A stretch of DNA of 18,149 nt, taken from the NCBI GenBank assembly GCA_021780095.1, contig JAJXZK010000042.1, positions 1 to 18,149 of the forward strand, read 5' to 3'. The position numbers were made by a program, and so were the translations under genes. Under the pieces are notes generated by a model that was not told where the DNA came from, did not search any database, and saw nothing but the letters and a program-made list of their open reading frames with translations. This DNA comes from Acidobacteriota bacterium (lineage in GTDB: Bacteria; Acidobacteriota; Terriglobia; Terriglobales; Acidobacteriaceae). This document shows positions 15,150 through 18,149 of this stretch, piece by piece; positions within the stretch are counted from its first letter, which is position 1, and every line of letters starts with the position of its first letter.

Positions 15150-16214
15150 CTAATCAATCTTGATCTTGCGCAGCAAACGGAAGTCCGACAGCATTTTTCC
15201 CGTGCCCAGTACGACAGAGGCCAGCGGATCGTCGGCGACAGAAACCGGCAAGCCCGTTTCTTCGCGAATCCGCTTGTCCAGGTTTTTGATGAGCGCGCCG
15301 CCGCCGGTGAGTACGATGCCGCGATCGCTGATATCGGCGGAAAGCTCCGGTGGGGTACGTTCGAGAGCGACGCGAATGGCATTCATGATGGTGCTGATGC
15401 ATTCCGCCAGAGATTCGCGAATCTCACTGTCGTCGATGGTGATGGTCTTTGGCACGCCTTCAATCAGGTTGCGGCCTTTGATCTCCATAGTGACGGGCTT
15501 GTCGAGGGGATAGGCGGAGCCCAGCTCCATCTTGATGTGTTCGGCGGTGCGCTCGCCAATCAGCAGATTGTATTTGCGCTTCAGATAATTCATGATGGCT
15601 TCGTCCATCTGGTTGCCAGCCATACGGACGGAGCGCGAATAGACGATGCCGGAAAGCGAGATCACCGCGATATCTGTAGTGCCGCCGCCGATGTCGACAA
15701 CCATGTTGCCGCCGGGCTCTGTAATGGGCAGACCGGCGCCGATGGCGGCGACCATAGCTTGCTCGACAAGGTAGACTTCGCTGGCTTTGGCGCGATAGGC
15801 GGAATCTTCCACAGCGCGCTTTTCCACCTGGGTAATTTCCGACGGAACACCGATGACGATGCGCGGATGGACCAGCATTTTGCGGCCATGCGCTTTTTGA
15901 ATAAAGTAATTCAACATCTTTTCGGTGACCTTGAAGTCGGCGATGACGCCGTCTTTCATCGGTCGAATGGCGACGATGTTCCCGGGGGTGCGGCCCAGCA
16001 TTTCCTTGGCTTCCTTGCCGACCGCTTCCACTTCGCCGGTGGTCTTGTTGAGCGCAACGATCGAAGGCTCATTGACAACGATGCCCTTGCCAGCCGCGAA
16101 GACAAGCGTGTTGGCCGTGCCAAGGTCGATGGCCAGGTCGCTTGAAAACAAGCTGAACAGCGAACGCAGGTTGTGGCTGCGTGAGGAGCGTGAGTGATAG
16201 CCGTTAGAGGACAT
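15150..16214 (-). CDS. mreB: Rod shape-determining protein MreB (bacterial actin)
   Basis: MreB is the actin-like ATPase that forms membrane-bound filaments guiding lateral wall synthesis. The 354-residue protein (E. coli 347) has an N-terminal amphipathic stretch NLRSLFSLFSS (15-25) for membrane binding, phosphate-1 motif DLGTAN (30-35), VEQAMVAAIGAG (150-161, with the catalytic Glu151), phosphate-2 motif VDIGGGTTD (173-181) and the adenosine motif LTGGGALI (302-309). I start at ATG 16214; in-frame ATGs at 16268 and 16388 would add an unfamiliar N-terminus and have no better ribosome site. AAAGG stands about 15 bases upstream of 16214, a weak site for such an abundant protein. The 245-base gap to the lyase gene likely carries the operon promoter; a TACAAT (16256-16261, minus strand) is a possible -10 box without a clear -35. 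Confidence 0.97.
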   Translation of the reverse strand: MSSNGYHSRSSRSHNLRSLFSLFSSDLAIDLGTANTLVFAAGKGIVVNEPSIVALNKTTGEVEAVGKEAKEMLGRTPGNIVAIRPMKDGVIADFKVTEKMLNYFIQKAHGRKMLVHPRIVIGVPSEITQVEKRAVEDSAYRAKASEVYLVEQAMVAAIGAGLPITEPGGNMVVDIGGGTTDIAVISLSGIVYSRSVRMAGNQMDEAIMNYLKRKYNLLIGERTAEHIKMELGSAYPLDKPVTMEIKGRNLIEGVPKTITIDDSEIRESLAECISTIMNAIRVALERTPPELSADISDRGIVLTGGGALIKNLDKRIREETGLPVSVADDPLASVVLGTGKMLSDFRLLRKIKID

Positions 16215-16459
16215 TCGGTGTGTAACGTGCCTTTGGGGGAATCGTGTTACCTCCCATTGTAAGGCCATGCGAGATTGGCTGCGGTTGGAAACCTTGCGTC
16301 GGGGAATCGTGGAAGGTATCAACCATGAGAATGCCCCGTGCTCTGGCACACGCGAAAGATGCGGGTTCGCGGGAGGGCTTGTGTGCATACGGAGAGGCAG
16401 TGGCGAAACATCGGCGTGTGGAAAAGCAGATGAATCGTGTGTAGCGCGAGGTCGTGACT

Positions 16460-17902
<1,443 letters not shown>

Positions 17903-17910
17903 AGAGGCTT

Positions 17911-17915
17911 CTCCT
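17911..17915 (-). promoter_or_regulatory. Shine-Dalgarno AGGAG that sets the lyase start at ACG
   Basis: AGGAG on the minus strand is followed by eight bases (AAGCCTCT) and then ACG at 17902-17900. The spacing is ideal, and the frame set by this codon carries the family's conserved N-terminus, whereas the downstream ATG at 17791 has no comparable site. Confidence 0.7.
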
Positions 17916-17989
17916 GAACGTCTACAACTTTATCTTTTTCGGTAATAGCAGGTCAGCTTCGGCGGAGATGAACCTAAAGGATGTTCTCT

Positions 17990-18149
17990 CTAAACCTCCT
18001 TCTGCTTCTTTGTCGTTTTCCGCGTGGCTTGTGCGGTCCCGTTCTGTAGGGTACGGAGTAAGATATGCTCAAGCATTTTTGGAAACTCTCGAACGAATAG
18101 GTAGGAATCCTTGGTAACGAGACCGGATTCCTCAGTAAATGGGGCGTGC
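17990..18149 (-). CDS. 3' end of an unidentified gene cut by the window edge
   Basis: An open frame runs from the right edge to TAG (17990-17992), giving at least 53 C-terminal residues. It reads as a plausible protein: FTEESGLVTKDSYLFVREF, then PKMLEHILLRTLQNG and a basic tail ending KKQKEV, with natural codon use for this genome. I do not recognise the family. It is co-directional with the lyase and stops 87 bases before the proposed lyase start, so the two may share a transcript. Identity needs the sequence to the right. Confidence 0.55.
   Translation of the reverse strand, partial: HAPFTEESGLVTKDSYLFVREFPKMLEHILLRTLQNGTAQATRKTTKKQKEV

Noticed and set aside
17994..18002. Strong AAGGAGGTT Shine-Dalgarno-like sequence on the minus strand
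   Set aside because: It encodes the KEV end of the edge gene and no usable start codon follows at a proper distance, so it is probably coincidental.

Overview
The window most likely comes from a member of the Acidobacteriota (Terriglobia-like). This rests on the gene order, the style of the proteins (a lipoprotein with an Ig-like domain and an arylsulfotransferase-like propeller, Pro/Ala-rich tails, a huge insert in RNase E/G) and the dispersed GC-rich palindromic repeats; it is an inference from content, not a database match. The DNA is GC-rich, so long antisense open frames are common and have been discarded.

Layout. Positions 249-1871 (+) hold a processive family-2 glycosyltransferase of the cellulose/glucomannan synthase type, closed by a strong hairpin terminator (1969-1996). 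Everything to the right is on the minus strand, so transcription runs from high to low coordinates. Read in that direction it comprises: the 3' end of an unidentified gene cut by the window edge (17990-18149); an aspartase/class II fumarase lyase whose likely start is a non-canonical ACG (17902-16460); mreB (16214-15150); a small membrane-anchored protein of unknown function (15078-14650); a GIY-YIG nuclease packed between two inverted palindromic repeats (14548-14186); mreC (14178-12871); mreD (12868-12347); mrdA/PBP2 (12307-10154); rodA (10027-8933); an RNase E/G (8471-5259); an ASST-like lipoprotein (5040-3091); and a small outer-membrane beta-barrel protein (2836-2015).

Function. mreB-mreC-mreD-mrdA-rodA encode the rod complex (elongasome): MreB filaments position MreC/MreD, which activate the PBP2 transpeptidase and the RodA SEDS glycan polymerase for lateral wall growth. 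An RNase G-type gene near mre genes is also seen in proteobacteria. The glycosyltransferase, lipoprotein and beta-barrel protein suggest envelope functions around this core.

The most unusual points are: (1) the lyase reading frame has no ATG/GTG/TTG that preserves its conserved N-terminus, but has an ideally placed Shine-Dalgarno before ACG; (2) a nuclease-plus-inverted-repeat unit sits inside the mre operon, with the repeats contributing its leader and its last codons, and a third repeat copy lies between mrdA and rodA; (3) about 590 disordered residues with internal repeats and RG-rich patches are inserted inside the S1 domain of the RNase. No rRNA, tRNA, CRISPR array or insertion sequence was seen.
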